A stretch of 64,000 nt of DNA from an uncultured Paracoccaceae bacterium (GCA_947493255.1 CANLQK010000005.1:1-64000); one strand, 5' to 3'; counted from the first letter of the stretch, positions 55,023 to 64,000 are shown. Numbers and translations: made by a program. The notes: generated from the sequence alone by a model not told the origin.

Positions 55023-56030
55023 ATGTCCGCACGTTTCATCCCCACCACTGTCCACAAACGCGACGAATTTTCCGAGACCATCTCTGGCCATCTCGAAAAT
55101 GCGCCCGACGAAAAGTTGGTGCTACGAAAGCTCGACGGCGTCCCTTTCTGGGCCAAACCAATCGCCGCCTTTCTTGCTCGTAAAGAAACCCGTGCCCTCC
55201 GTGTTGTGACCGGAATCAAAGGCACCCCTGACCTGATCAGCGAAGATAAGTCCGGCATCCTGCGCAGCTGGTCCGAAGGGATGCCACTTAATCTCTCCAA
55301 ACCGGGCACCGCTGAATTTTACAAAGACGCCAAACGCATTTTGCGCGAAATGCGCCGCCGCAATGTCACCCATAACGACTTAGCAAAACCGCAGAACTGG
55401 TTGATGGACCCAAACGGTCTCGCACAGGTGATCGACTTTCAACTCGCCACTTTGCACCGTAGGCGCGGCATCATTTTTCGGATCATGGCCTACGAAGATC
55501 TCCGCCATCTCCTGAAACAAAAACGGCGCTACGCCAAGCATCTGATGACTCCGGCTGAACTGCGGGTCGTTACCCGCAAATCCCTCCCAACGCGCATTTG
55601 GATGGTTACTGGGAAACGTCTCTATAACGCTGTGACCCGTGGCATTTTCAACTGGTCCGACGGCGAAGGCACAGGCAACCGCATCGCTACTGATGGATCT
55701 GCAATCACCGAAAAACTCATGGCCCACCCAGACGTCACAGACGTCACCCTTAGCCCGTTCGCATTACCCGCCAAAGGCATGGGTATTTATGCCTTTGTTG
55801 AAACAACACTGGACGCGACCCAAACTCGAGCGTTGATTTCTGAAACGCAGGTCGAACTTATCCAACCCGTCCCCGCCTTGCCCAACCGTGACGTTCTAGA
55901 ACTTATCGCCATGAACCGTTTGGACGAACTGGAACAGCTCCTCACAACTGCTCCCGATTTGCGCGAAACTGTCGCTCCCATTGTGGCAAACCGCTTAAAC
56001 CTAACCGACCGCCGTTTGGAAGGCATTTAG
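55023..56030 (+). CDS. Kinase-like protein with AMP-binding-C-like tail
   Basis: A 335-residue protein whose first ~215 residues have a reduced protein-kinase-like fold. The catalytic loop is HNDLAKPQNWL (His-x-Asp...Asn) and the metal-binding segment is VIDFQLATL, where DFG becomes DFQ. A glycine-rich loop is not obvious, and a lysine near the N terminus (LRKLDGVPFWAKP) may serve. Residues ~235-275 (ITEKLMAHPDVTDVTLSPFA ... GIYAFVETTLD) resemble the C-terminal domain of acyl-CoA-synthetase-type adenylating enzymes. That pairing is unusual. It may phosphorylate a small molecule or protein, but the substrate is unknown. The 3' end overlaps the convergent RluA gene by four bases. Confidence 0.62.
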   Translation: MSARFIPTTVHKRDEFSETISGHLENAPDEKLVLRKLDGVPFWAKPIAAFLARKETRALRVVTGIKGTPDLISEDKSGILRSWSEGMPLNLSKPGTAEFYKDAKRILREMRRRNVTHNDLAKPQNWLMDPNGLAQVIDFQLATLHRRRGIIFRIMAYEDLRHLLKQKRRYAKHLMTPAELRVVTRKSLPTRIWMVTGKRLYNAVTRGIFNWSDGEGTGNRIATDGSAITEKLMAHPDVTDVTLSPFALPAKGMGIYAFVETTLDATQTRALISETQVELIQPVPALPNRDVLELIAMNRLDELEQLLTTAPDLRETVAPIVANRLNLTDRRLEGI

Positions 56031-56677
56031 AACGGCGTCTTGGCGCGAAAACGCACGCCTTCGCCACCGTCGGGGTGCCGCAACCGCAATTCCTCAGAAT
56101 GCAGCATGAGCCGCGCATGGTCGTCGCGCGCTGGCCCTTCTGCATAGAACGGGTCGCCTAAAATCGGGTGACCCAAGGCCAACATATGCACACGTAACTG
56201 ATGGCTGCGCCCCGTTTTCGGGAACATCCGCACACGGCTTTCATCATCGCTGGCTTTGAGCACGGTCCAATCCGTCTGTGCCGCTTTTCCCGTTTCATGA
56301 CAGACCATCTGTTTAGGTCGGTTTGGCCAATCCACGATCAACGGCAAATCCACCGTACCTGTCTTCGGCTCCAATCGGCCCGCAACACGCGCCACATAGG
56401 TTTTCTTTGTCTGGCGTTTCTCAAACTGTAACCCAATATGCCGCTGCGCATGGGGCGACAGGGCAAACACCATCACACCCGATGTGTCGCGATCCAACCG
56501 GTGGATCAGCAACGCTTGCGGAAACGCCACCTGAATGCGCGCAATCAAACAATCGGCCAGTTCCGGCCCCTTGCCCGGAACGGATAACAGGCCAGCCGGT
56601 TTATTCACGATCAGTATCTCATGATCAGCGTGCAGAATGTCTAACGGGTCGGTCGGCGGGTTGTAATCGGTGCTCAT
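56027..56677 (-). CDS. RluA-family RNA pseudouridine synthase
   Basis: A 216-residue pseudouridine synthase with the catalytic block IHRLDRDTSGVMVFALS and the GRSHQLRVHMLALGHPILGD segment. Without an S4 domain it is the short RluA type; the target RNA position cannot be read from sequence. The rarD gene's stop overlaps its start by four bases. Confidence 0.9.
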   Translation of the reverse strand: MSTDYNPPTDPLDILHADHEILIVNKPAGLLSVPGKGPELADCLIARIQVAFPQALLIHRLDRDTSGVMVFALSPHAQRHIGLQFEKRQTKKTYVARVAGRLEPKTGTVDLPLIVDWPNRPKQMVCHETGKAAQTDWTVLKASDDESRVRMFPKTGRSHQLRVHMLALGHPILGDPFYAEGPARDDHARLMLHSEELRLRHPDGGEGVRFRAKTPF

Positions 56678-57567
56678 GCCTTGCGGCTACGAAACATCGA
56701 ATAACTATACAACCCCAGTGCCGCCCAGATCATCGGGAAGGCAATTGCGCGCGCGGACCCAAACGGCTCTTTGAACACCAACACGGCCACCAACATGATC
56801 ATTGTCGGTGCGATATATTGCATGATGCCAATCGTCGTCATCCGCAGCCCCTTGGCGCCGTTTGCGTACAGCATCAACGGCACCGCTGTTCCAACGCCGG
56901 TCCCCATCAACAGCCACATATCCATGCTCATTGGCACAAAGTGTCCACCACCCTGAATGGTCAGCCAAATCAAATACCCCACCGCCACCGGCGTTAGAAT
57001 AAGGACTTCTAATAGGAACCCTTGGTTTGGCCCAATCGGCAAGGATTTCTTGTAATAGGCATAGAACCCCCAGCTCAGCATCAACACCAAGGCAGGCCAA
57101 GGCAGGGATCCCGTTTCAACTGTCAAAACAACAACCGCACCCGCCGCCAAAGCAACGGCGGCCCACTGTAGTTTCTGCAAACGTTCCCCCAACAGGGCAA
57201 ATCCCAGAAACACCGAAAACAGCGGGTTAATGTAATACCCCAGCGCAGCGTCCAACGTGCGTTCGGCGGCAATCGCCCAAACGTAAATGCCCCAATTTAT
57301 TGATACCAAAAGCGCGGTCACACAGCCCATCATCAAACTGCGCGGGTCACGTAACACCGGCAAAATATCACCCGTGCGCCCCATCAAAAACAAAACAAAC
57401 CCCGCAATCGGCACAGACCAAATCACGCGGTGCGCAACCACTTCTGCCGCAGGGATATGATCCACCAGCTTTAGGTAAAGTGGCAAAAATCCCCAAAACA
57501 AATAGGCAGACAAGGCAAAGCCAAAGCCGCGTAGGGTGTCTTCATTTTTTGGCGCTGATGTATTCAT
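56674..57567 (-). CDS. rarD: RarD/EamA family transporter
   Basis: A 297-residue permease with ten membrane segments as two EamA units. The N-terminal GFALSAYLFWGFLPLYLKL and the conserved NWGIYVWAIAAERTLDAALGYY helix pair are characteristic of RarD. Substrate probably an amino acid or drug-like solute, not established. Confidence 0.9.
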   Translation of the reverse strand: MNTSAPKNEDTLRGFGFALSAYLFWGFLPLYLKLVDHIPAAEVVAHRVIWSVPIAGFVLFLMGRTGDILPVLRDPRSLMMGCVTALLVSINWGIYVWAIAAERTLDAALGYYINPLFSVFLGFALLGERLQKLQWAAVALAAGAVVVLTVETGSLPWPALVLMLSWGFYAYYKKSLPIGPNQGFLLEVLILTPVAVGYLIWLTIQGGGHFVPMSMDMWLLMGTGVGTAVPLMLYANGAKGLRMTTIGIMQYIAPTMIMLVAVLVFKEPFGSARAIAFPMIWAALGLYSYSMFRSRKA

Positions 57568-57636
57568 GCGGCCACTAGCGCACAGTCACCGGTCTATGAA
57601 AACCCAGATCATGATCAAAAATTGAAGGCTCAAACA

Positions 57637-57852
57637 TCACGAATTGAGATACCCGCCAACAATCGCAATAAATGCCCCAACATGTACCACCATGATGGCG
57701 CGATCTTTCCACATCACGCCGACAGCAAACCAAAGAATAATCCCGACAACAAAGGCCAGAATATTCCAAGGCACGATGTTTAAACCCGTAAGGCCATACC
57801 CGATTAATTGGATCACCGTCGCGATCCATTTCACAACATCGACCTTTGCCAT
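57637..57852 (-). CDS. DUF6552-like small membrane protein
   Basis: A 71-residue hydrophobic protein with two to three membrane segments (VKWIATVIQLIGYGLTGLNI and NILAFVVGIILWFAVGVMW). It sits three bases after the stop of the upstream dimethylglycine-dehydrogenase gene and is probably the last gene of that operon. I recognise it as similar to DUF6552 proteins. Function unknown. Confidence 0.68.
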   Translation of the reverse strand: MAKVDVVKWIATVIQLIGYGLTGLNIVPWNILAFVVGIILWFAVGVMWKDRAIMVVHVGAFIAIVGGYLNS

Positions 57853-57855
57853 GTT

Positions 57856-60294
57856 TTACACCTTCACACGTTCTGACTTGGGGTCGTACATCGGCTTCAA
57901 CGATGCCTCTGCCTTCACCTTCACGCCCATCACATCGATTTCGTAGGTCGAGGCCAAAACATCCGCCGCCTTTTCGCCCTTACATGGCACATATCCAAGG
58001 CCAATCGCACCGCCCAAGCTGTGTCCATATCCGCCAGACGACAGATAACCGACAATTTCACCGTCACGCAGGATCGGTTCATTGTGATAAAGCAACGGCT
58101 CAGGATCGCTCAGCTTGAACTGCACCATACGGTTTTCCAAACCCGTTTCCTGTTTTGCCAGCACCGCCTCGCGCCCAATAAACGCTGGCTTGTCTTTCTT
58201 AACTGCAAACCCAAGGCCCGCTTCCATCACGTGATCTTCACAGGTGATGTCATGGCCGAAATGGCGGAACCCTTTTTCAATCCGGCAGGTGTCCATCATA
58301 TGCATCCCGCACAGCTTCAGACCCATGTCCTGCCCCGCGTCATGCAACGTCTCAAACACATGGCCCGCCTGATCAGCACTCACATAGACTTCCCAGCCCA
58401 GCTCACCGACGTAAGTAACGCGGTGCACACGGGCTAACCCCATACCAATCTCGATCTCTTGCGCTGTCCCAAACGGGTTCACGTCGTTTGAAAAATCGTT
58501 GGGTGACACCGCCTGCAACAATTTACGGCTGTTTGGTCCCATTACGGCCAGCACGCCCTCACCGGCGGTGACATCCGTGATCACCACATTGAAATCACCC
58601 TTATGGCGTTCCATCCAAACCTGATCCGCATATCGCGTGGCCGCAGGTGTCACGACCAAATAGGCCGTCTCGCTCATCCGCGTCACCGTCACATCCGCCT
58701 CAATGCCACCGCGGTTGTTCAGGAACTGTGTGTAAACGATCTTCCCCACCGGACAGGAATAATCGCCACCACCCACATAGTTCAAAAACGCCTCCGCATC
58801 GGGGCCTTCCACGCGGATTTTCCCGAACGACGACATGTCGTACATGCCCACATTCTCACGCACGGCCATATGTTCGGCCTTCACGTTCTCAAAGAAATTC
58901 TGCCGCTTCCACGAATATTCATACGCTGGCGTCTGGCCCTCATTCGCAAACCAATTGGCCCGTTCCCATCCAGCCAATTCGCCCATCACTGCACCATTCT
59001 GGATCAGATGATGATGGAACGGCGTACGCCGCACACCTCGTGCAGTCGCCTTTTGGCGATACGGGAAATGGTCCGCGTAAAGCAGGCCCAATGTCTCGGA
59101 TGATCGATCCATCAAATAGGTTTTGTTGCCCTGAAACGGCTGCATCCGGTTGATGTCCACATCGCCCAAATCAAACGGTTTCTCACCCGCATCCATCCAT
59201 TGTGCCAAGGCCATACCAGCCCCACCCGCCGATTGGATCCCGATCGAATTGAACCCAGCAGCAACCCACACATTATCCATCTCAGGACATAGCCCCAGAT
59301 GATACGCATCATCAGGCGTAAAACTCTCCGGCCCATTGAAAAACGTATGAATCCCCGCCTCCGCCAACATCGGCATCCGGTTACACGCCTGTTCCAAAAT
59401 CGGCTCGAAGTGGTCGAAATCTTCGGGCAGTTGGTCGAACTCGAAATCATTGGGGATCGGCCCCCAAGGTTTGCTCACCGGCTCAAACGCGCCCAGCAAC
59501 ATCTTGCCCGCGTCTTCCTTGTAGTACGCACATTCATCCGGCACCCGCAGAACCGGCAATTGGGTCAAACCCTTAATCGCCTCGGTCACAATGTAGAAAT
59601 GTTCGCAGGCCTGTAACGGCACACTGGTCCCCAACATCTGGCCAACCTCACGGCCCCACATGCCAGCACAATTCACCACATGATCGCAGGCAATCGTCCC
59701 TTGGCTGTCCGCGTCTTCCCAATGCACGCCAGTAATCCGCCGCCCGTCCCGCACCACGCCCGTGGCCTTCACACGTTCCTTAACAATCGCTCCGCCTTGC
59801 CGCGCGCCCTTGGCCAAAGCCAGTGCAATGTTGGCTGGGTCGCCCTGCCCATCCAGCGGCAAGTAAACACCGCCAACAACGCCATCGATGTTCAGATGCT
59901 CATACTTGGCCTTCACCTCGTCGGGGCTGATCTCCTCAACCTCCACACCAAAGGCCCGCGCCATCGCCGCTTGGCGATAAATCTCTTCACGGCGTTCCTC
60001 GGTCAACGCTGCCGTGATCGACCCAACCCGTTTGAACCCTGTTGCAACGCCGGTTTCCTCTTCCAATGTGCCGTACAATTCCTGCGAATACTTCGCCAGC
60101 TTCGTCATATTCTGGGTCGCCCGCAACTGCGCAATCAACCCTGCCGCATGCCACGTTGTGCCCGATGTCAGCTGCTTGCGCTCCAACAAAACAACGTCTG
60201 TCCACCCCTGTTTCGTCAGGTGGTAGGCAACCGAACAGCCGATGACACCGCCACCAATGATGACCACACGGGCCTGCTTTGGAAGATCAACCAT
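57856..60294 (-). CDS. Dimethylglycine/sarcosine-dehydrogenase-like, GcvT-fused
   Basis: An 812-residue enzyme with an FAD-binding domain (VVIIGGGVIGCSVAYHL), the TSGTTWHAAG segment whose His can carry covalent FAD, a middle domain, then a GcvT aminomethyltransferase-like domain and GcvT C-terminal barrel. This matches the family oxidising N-methyl groups of dimethylglycine or sarcosine and delivering the one-carbon unit to folate. AGGAG nine bases before the ATG supports the start. It resembles the 816-residue neighbour across the whole length. Confidence 0.9.
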   Translation of the reverse strand: MVDLPKQARVVIIGGGVIGCSVAYHLTKQGWTDVVLLERKQLTSGTTWHAAGLIAQLRATQNMTKLAKYSQELYGTLEEETGVATGFKRVGSITAALTEERREEIYRQAAMARAFGVEVEEISPDEVKAKYEHLNIDGVVGGVYLPLDGQGDPANIALALAKGARQGGAIVKERVKATGVVRDGRRITGVHWEDADSQGTIACDHVVNCAGMWGREVGQMLGTSVPLQACEHFYIVTEAIKGLTQLPVLRVPDECAYYKEDAGKMLLGAFEPVSKPWGPIPNDFEFDQLPEDFDHFEPILEQACNRMPMLAEAGIHTFFNGPESFTPDDAYHLGLCPEMDNVWVAAGFNSIGIQSAGGAGMALAQWMDAGEKPFDLGDVDINRMQPFQGNKTYLMDRSSETLGLLYADHFPYRQKATARGVRRTPFHHHLIQNGAVMGELAGWERANWFANEGQTPAYEYSWKRQNFFENVKAEHMAVRENVGMYDMSSFGKIRVEGPDAEAFLNYVGGGDYSCPVGKIVYTQFLNNRGGIEADVTVTRMSETAYLVVTPAATRYADQVWMERHKGDFNVVITDVTAGEGVLAVMGPNSRKLLQAVSPNDFSNDVNPFGTAQEIEIGMGLARVHRVTYVGELGWEVYVSADQAGHVFETLHDAGQDMGLKLCGMHMMDTCRIEKGFRHFGHDITCEDHVMEAGLGFAVKKDKPAFIGREAVLAKQETGLENRMVQFKLSDPEPLLYHNEPILRDGEIVGYLSSGGYGHSLGGAIGLGYVPCKGEKAADVLASTYEIDVMGVKVKAEASLKPMYDPKSERVKV

Positions 60295-60306
60295 TCTCAG
60301 GTCTCC

Positions 60307-61182
60307 TTAAACAATAACATGACCAGCCGCGCGTAAACGGCTGGCGATTTCGGCGATATGCGCGGGGCTCACTTCACAGCACCCACCAATAATCGTGGCC
60401 CCTTGTTCAACCCAACGCATCGCATGTTCGGCAAACAAATCCGGCGTAAAATCACGGCGCATCTGCAATGCATCAACGGTTGGCTTCTCTTTCAGAAAAT
60501 CCTCCGTGATGCGCTCAAATCCGTTTGGATAAGCACCAAATGGCACACCCGCCTCAGACAAAACCTTTAAGGCGCTTCCGATGACCTCAGGTGCAGAACA
60601 ATTCACCAAAACAGCATCCACACCCTTGGCCGCCGCAACAGCATCCGCCAAAGTCTCGCCCGATCGAAGGTGCGCCCCATCACGATCTGAAACAGAAAAG
60701 GACATCCAAACAGGCAATCCAACCCCGTCCAGCGCGGCCATCAAAGCGCGTGTTTGCTCCACCGAAACAACAGTCTCACAAATGATAACATCCACCCGCG
60801 AAGCCAGCTGCTGCGCGACCTCACGTAACTTCGCAACGGCCTCCTCAAAGGGCGGCAAAGCATCAGCGCGATAACTCGCGCCCAACGGCCCAATTGATCC
60901 GGCGATGATCTTCGCAGCACCCGTCGCCTCTTCCAACGCCATCCGATGAAGGTCCTCAAACCGGTCTTCCATCCCCGTGCCGTCCAATCGGTCACGATGA
61001 ATGGCATAGGTGTTTGTGGTGGCGACAGTTGCCCCCGCAGCGGTAAAATCATCATGGACCTTCCGAACCAAACCAGGATGATCAATCATAACCTGTGTTG
61101 ACCACAGCGGCGTCGGTTTATCGCCCGCACGATGGACCAACTCCTGCCCCATCCCGCCATCTAGCAATGTAATTTCAGTCAT
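60307..61182 (-). CDS. Homocysteine S-methyltransferase family protein, betaine-homocysteine-like
   Basis: A 291-residue zinc enzyme of the BHMT/MetH-N type. Ligand cysteines are visible in LVNCSAPEV and TIIGGCCEVSPAHI. The N-terminal LLDGGMGQELVHRAG segment is characteristic. Context, between two dimethylglycine-dehydrogenase-like genes, suggests methyl transfer from glycine betaine or dimethylsulfoniopropionate-type donors to homocysteine, forming methionine plus dimethylglycine, but the donor is inferred. Confidence 0.87.
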   Translation of the reverse strand: MTEITLLDGGMGQELVHRAGDKPTPLWSTQVMIDHPGLVRKVHDDFTAAGATVATTNTYAIHRDRLDGTGMEDRFEDLHRMALEEATGAAKIIAGSIGPLGASYRADALPPFEEAVAKLREVAQQLASRVDVIICETVVSVEQTRALMAALDGVGLPVWMSFSVSDRDGAHLRSGETLADAVAAAKGVDAVLVNCSAPEVIGSALKVLSEAGVPFGAYPNGFERITEDFLKEKPTVDALQMRRDFTPDLFAEHAMRWVEQGATIIGGCCEVSPAHIAEIASRLRAAGHVIV

Positions 61183-61189
61183 GCGATTT

Positions 61190-61230
61190 CGCCGCGAAGC
61201 GGCGCCCCTTTTGGTGACACGCGCAGCGTG
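61190..61230. repeat. Two short hairpins between the dehydrogenase and methyltransferase genes
   Basis: CGCCGC-GAA-GCGGCG (61190-61204) and CACGC-GCA-GCGTG (61218-61230) lie 13 bases apart in a 94-base gap. They resemble a dispersed intergenic repeat of the REP type and may stabilise or partly end the upstream message. Confidence 0.55.
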
Positions 61231-61276
61231 GAAGGGAGGCGGGATGGCCCCCTTTTGGTTTCAAACACAACACTCA

Positions 61277-63727
61277 TTAGGCGCGGATCCGTTCGTTCTT
61301 TGGGTCCCACATAGGCTGATCTTCTTGAACAACTGCCTTATGGCGGGTGCCATAAACATCGACCTCCACTTCAGTTCCAACGTCCAAAAGATCCGCGCGC
61401 AGCATGCCCAGCGCGATGCATTTGTTTGTCCGGTATCCCATCGCACAGGACGTGACCTCGCCAACAATTTCATCTCCATGCCAAACAGGCGCCATATAGG
61501 GCGCATCACGTTCTCCGGCCTCAACTTCCAAAGTGACAAAGCCTTTCTTGCGGCCCTGCTGTTTCTCCGCCAGCAACGCGGCCTTACCCGGGAAATCCAC
61601 TTCCTTGTCGAGCTTCACAAAGCGGTCCAAACCGCCTTCCAACAATGAATAGTCAGTTGAAAGGTCGCCCTTCCAAGCACGGTACCCTTTTTCGATCCGC
61701 ATGGAATTCAACGCATACATGCCAAACGGTGTCACACCCGCATCGCTCAATGCATCCCAAATCGCAGGCATCGCATCCGGCGCGGCATGGATCTCCCAAC
61801 CCAACTCACCCGCGAAAGACACACGGATCAACGCCGCCTCTTGGCCTGCAACACTCCCCTCTAGGCTGGTGGTCAACCACCCCGTCGACAGATCATGCCC
61901 CACGACAAGTGGCTCCAATATCTCCCGTGCTTTCGGCCCCGTGACCAAAAGACATTCAACATCAGTCGTGTGATCCGTAATCGTCAAACCCTCGGGCAAC
62001 TGACGCGAGAAAATCTCGAAATCGTGCCACTGCGCGACAGCCGCTGTGATCAGCCCAACCTCGTCATCCGAATGCACCATCACGGATGTTTCCGTCAAAA
62101 TACGGCCGCGGCTGTCTGGGAAGTAGGCCAATGTCACACGTCCCGGTTTGGGCAGTCGCGATGCAGTCAGGCTATCAACGAAATCCTTCGCCCCGGGGCC
62201 GTCAATTTTGTATCGGCTAAATCCGGTAATTGGTAGCATCCCACATCCGGTTGTAACCGCCTCAACCTCGCGTTTGATCGCGGCCTCCCACGGACCACTG
62301 CGATCCCAAGTCTGGCTGCTCTCCTCGGATGTATCCTCACCGTCGTTCGCAAACCAATTGGCGCGTTCCCAACCGTTGTAGGCACCAAACTGCGCCCCCG
62401 CATCGGCCAAGCGGCTGTGCAAAGTGGAATGCTTCTTGTCCCGTCCGGCAGGCCATTCGTGATGCGGGAAATGCATGGCGTATTCATGGCCATACGTTTC
62501 CAGCGCCTTGGACAGGCAATAATCGTGATCCGCATAATCGGTGTAACGACGCGGGTCACACGACCACATGTCGATCTCTGTTTCACCATGCATGATCCAT
62601 TCGGCCAACACCTTGCCGGCACCACCGCCCTGCGCAATGCCAAAGGTAAACGAATGCGCCTCAAATGCGTTCTTCACACCGGGCATGGGGCCAATCATTG
62701 GCAGTCCATCTGGTGCATAGGGGATCGGGCCGTTGATATTGCGTTCCACACCACCTTCGCCCAGCAACGGCAATCGCGCCATCGCGTCCTCGATGTAAAA
62801 CTCTAACCGCTCCAAATCATCCGGATACAACTGGAAACTAAAGTCTTCCGGCATCGGGTCATCGGGCGTCACCCAATGGGCCTTACAATTGCGCTCATAT
62901 GGCCCAAGGTTCAGCCCGTTTTTATCCTGGCGTAGATAGTAGCTGATGTCCGGGTCACGCAGCAGCGGCACTTTGCGGCCATTCTCTTTAGTCCACGCCT
63001 CTAGCTCTGGTAATTGACCCGTCAGAAAATACTGGTGGCTCATCACCACCATCGGCACCGTGCGCCCACCAAACGGCTTGAACATCTCGCCCACACGTTG
63101 CGCATAATAGCCTGCACAGTTCACGACAAACTCACATCGGATGTCGCCCTTATCGGTCTTCACAACCCACTCGTCACCGTCACGATCAATGCCAGTCACA
63201 GGGCAGAACCGTTCAATCCGCCCGCCGGCCTCGCGTGCCCCTTTGGCAAGCGCCTGTGTCAATTGCGCAGGGTCAATATCCCCATCCAACGGGTCCCACA
63301 TGCCGCCTTCTAGATCATGCGTTTCAATAAACGGGTGATGTTCCTGCAGCTCTTTCGGTGTCAGAATATCCATCTGCAAACCTTGGGCCAACGCCTGCCC
63401 ACTTGCTCTTTCGAATTCTTGCATCCGTTCCTTTGAATGCGCCAGACGAACGGAACCGGTGACATGATAGTTCATCGGGTAATCAACTTCGTCAGCCAAC
63501 CCACGGTACAGCTCGGCACCATATCGTTGCATGTTCATGATCGCCCAGTTGGGTGCAAAGTTTGGGACATTGCCCGCCGCATGCCACGTGGACCCAGCAG
63601 TCAATTCGTTCTTTTCCAAAAGCACACAGTCGGTCCAGCCAGCCCGCGCCAAATGAAACAACGCCGATGTGCCGATCACACCACCACCAATAATGACCAC
63701 ACGGGCTGTCGTCGGAAAATCTGCCAT
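61277..63727 (-). CDS. Dimethylglycine-dehydrogenase-like, GcvT-fused, second copy
   Basis: An 816-residue paralog of the 812-residue enzyme at 57856. FAD motif VVIIGGGVIGTSALFHL, TAGSTWHAAG flavinylation segment, middle domain, then the GcvT-like region with GELGWEIHAAPDAM and barrel end. Start at the ATG at 63727 with GGGAGC ahead. Coupled to the GFA gene upstream by 13 bases and the homocysteine methyltransferase downstream. Confidence 0.9.
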   Translation of the reverse strand: MADFPTTARVVIIGGGVIGTSALFHLARAGWTDCVLLEKNELTAGSTWHAAGNVPNFAPNWAIMNMQRYGAELYRGLADEVDYPMNYHVTGSVRLAHSKERMQEFERASGQALAQGLQMDILTPKELQEHHPFIETHDLEGGMWDPLDGDIDPAQLTQALAKGAREAGGRIERFCPVTGIDRDGDEWVVKTDKGDIRCEFVVNCAGYYAQRVGEMFKPFGGRTVPMVVMSHQYFLTGQLPELEAWTKENGRKVPLLRDPDISYYLRQDKNGLNLGPYERNCKAHWVTPDDPMPEDFSFQLYPDDLERLEFYIEDAMARLPLLGEGGVERNINGPIPYAPDGLPMIGPMPGVKNAFEAHSFTFGIAQGGGAGKVLAEWIMHGETEIDMWSCDPRRYTDYADHDYCLSKALETYGHEYAMHFPHHEWPAGRDKKHSTLHSRLADAGAQFGAYNGWERANWFANDGEDTSEESSQTWDRSGPWEAAIKREVEAVTTGCGMLPITGFSRYKIDGPGAKDFVDSLTASRLPKPGRVTLAYFPDSRGRILTETSVMVHSDDEVGLITAAVAQWHDFEIFSRQLPEGLTITDHTTDVECLLVTGPKAREILEPLVVGHDLSTGWLTTSLEGSVAGQEAALIRVSFAGELGWEIHAAPDAMPAIWDALSDAGVTPFGMYALNSMRIEKGYRAWKGDLSTDYSLLEGGLDRFVKLDKEVDFPGKAALLAEKQQGRKKGFVTLEVEAGERDAPYMAPVWHGDEIVGEVTSCAMGYRTNKCIALGMLRADLLDVGTEVEVDVYGTRHKAVVQEDQPMWDPKNERIRA

Positions 63728-63740
63728 GAGTAGTGCTCCC

Positions 63741-64000
63741 TTAAGCTTGATCAAAATGCGGAACATCGTCCGCAATGTCGTAATAATCGCCCTTATCGGC
63801 GACAAAGATGTGTTTTTCAGTCGTGACGCCCGTGGCCCCATCAATGGTCCCGGACATCACAGAAATTCGGTCGGGCTGGGTCGCATCAGCCCAAAACAGG
63901 GACGACCCACAGCGGTTGCAAAACCCGCGTTTCGCCTCGGGCGACGATTGAAACCATTGCAAACTTTCGTCGTTTGTAATGGTCAATTCATCCTTCAGAA
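63741..64000 (-). CDS. GFA family protein, 5' end outside the window
   Basis: The visible part has the C-terminal half of a glutathione-dependent formaldehyde-activating (GFA/CENP-V) fold: FCNRCGSSLFWADATQPDR with the zinc CxxC, then SVMSGTIDGATGVTTEKHIFV. The reading frame is open to the window edge, and the N-terminal zinc site is beyond it. The gene heads the dehydrogenase operon; dealing with formaldehyde from N-demethylation is a reasonable inference. Confidence 0.82.
   Translation of the reverse strand, partial: LKDELTITNDESLQWFQSSPEAKRGFCNRCGSSLFWADATQPDRISVMSGTIDGATGVTTEKHIFVADKGDYYDIADDVPHFDQA

Overview
The window is a gene-dense stretch of chromosome from an alphaproteobacterium. 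It is almost certainly Rhodobacterales, in the marine Roseobacter group. Support comes from the RpoE-ChrR locus with its divergent gene block (as in Rhodobacter sphaeroides), the rsmB/heparinase/purH/lspA/DUF3035/paired-M16 order, a GcvT-fused dimethylglycine-dehydrogenase cluster, the dapB/rbfA/truB neighbourhood and lineage-specific small proteins. The genus cannot be fixed by reading alone. I see no rRNA, IS element, prophage, integrase or CRISPR array. There is one tRNA gene, tRNA-Val(GAC).

Layout. 0-5.7 kb: MFS exporter, MsrPQ periplasmic methionine sulfoxide repair, a membrane-anchored glutamate-synthase-like FMN protein and an SDR. 5.7-8.6 kb: clpB with a candidate heat-shock promoter, and a small membrane ORF whose start lies inside a long hairpin. 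8.7-13.1 kb: a DUF3500 gene coupled to an exported protein, an MFS gene, pyrF and two tandem paralogous small proteins. 13.1-17.2 kb: NfeD/SPFH pair, DNA polymerase IV, N-formylglutamate amidohydrolase, tRNA-Val and rpmJ. 17.2-21.3 kb: a secreted protein with repeated PPC-like units, a secreted pseudo-caspase/peptidoglycan-binding protein and a protein built from an internal duplication. 21.3-27.5 kb: the RpoE-ChrR singlet-oxygen regulatory pair with a divergent five-gene block (SDR, DUF3833, GPH-type transporter, DUF1365, flavin oxidoreductase).

27.5-38.8 kb: two lipoproteins, mutL, paired M16 peptidases, a DUF3035 lipoprotein, lspA, purH, heparinase II/III-like protein and rsmB, all on the minus strand. 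38.8-51.1 kb: small genes, dapB, then the conserved translation/RNA series rbfA, truB, rpsO, pnp, opened up by accessory genes (DUF2233, VOC, DUF1643, RTX protein, GT-C-like membrane protein, RlmL-like methyltransferase, polysaccharide deacetylase). 51.3-56 kb: L,D-transpeptidase, aquaporin Z, 1-Cys peroxiredoxin, aldehyde dehydrogenase, and a kinase-like protein with an apparent AMP-binding-C-like tail. 56-64 kb: RluA-type pseudouridine synthase, RarD, then a minus-strand methyl-amine/betaine operon: GFA (cut by the window edge), DMGDH-like, homocysteine methyltransferase, second DMGDH-like, DUF6552.

Themes are oxidative stress (MsrPQ, RpoE-ChrR, peroxiredoxin), envelope biology and one-carbon metabolism. 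The least explained items are the kinase-like fusion, the DUF3500 pair, the pseudo-caspase, the tandem small paralogs after pyrF, and the hairpin over the start of the ORF behind clpB.
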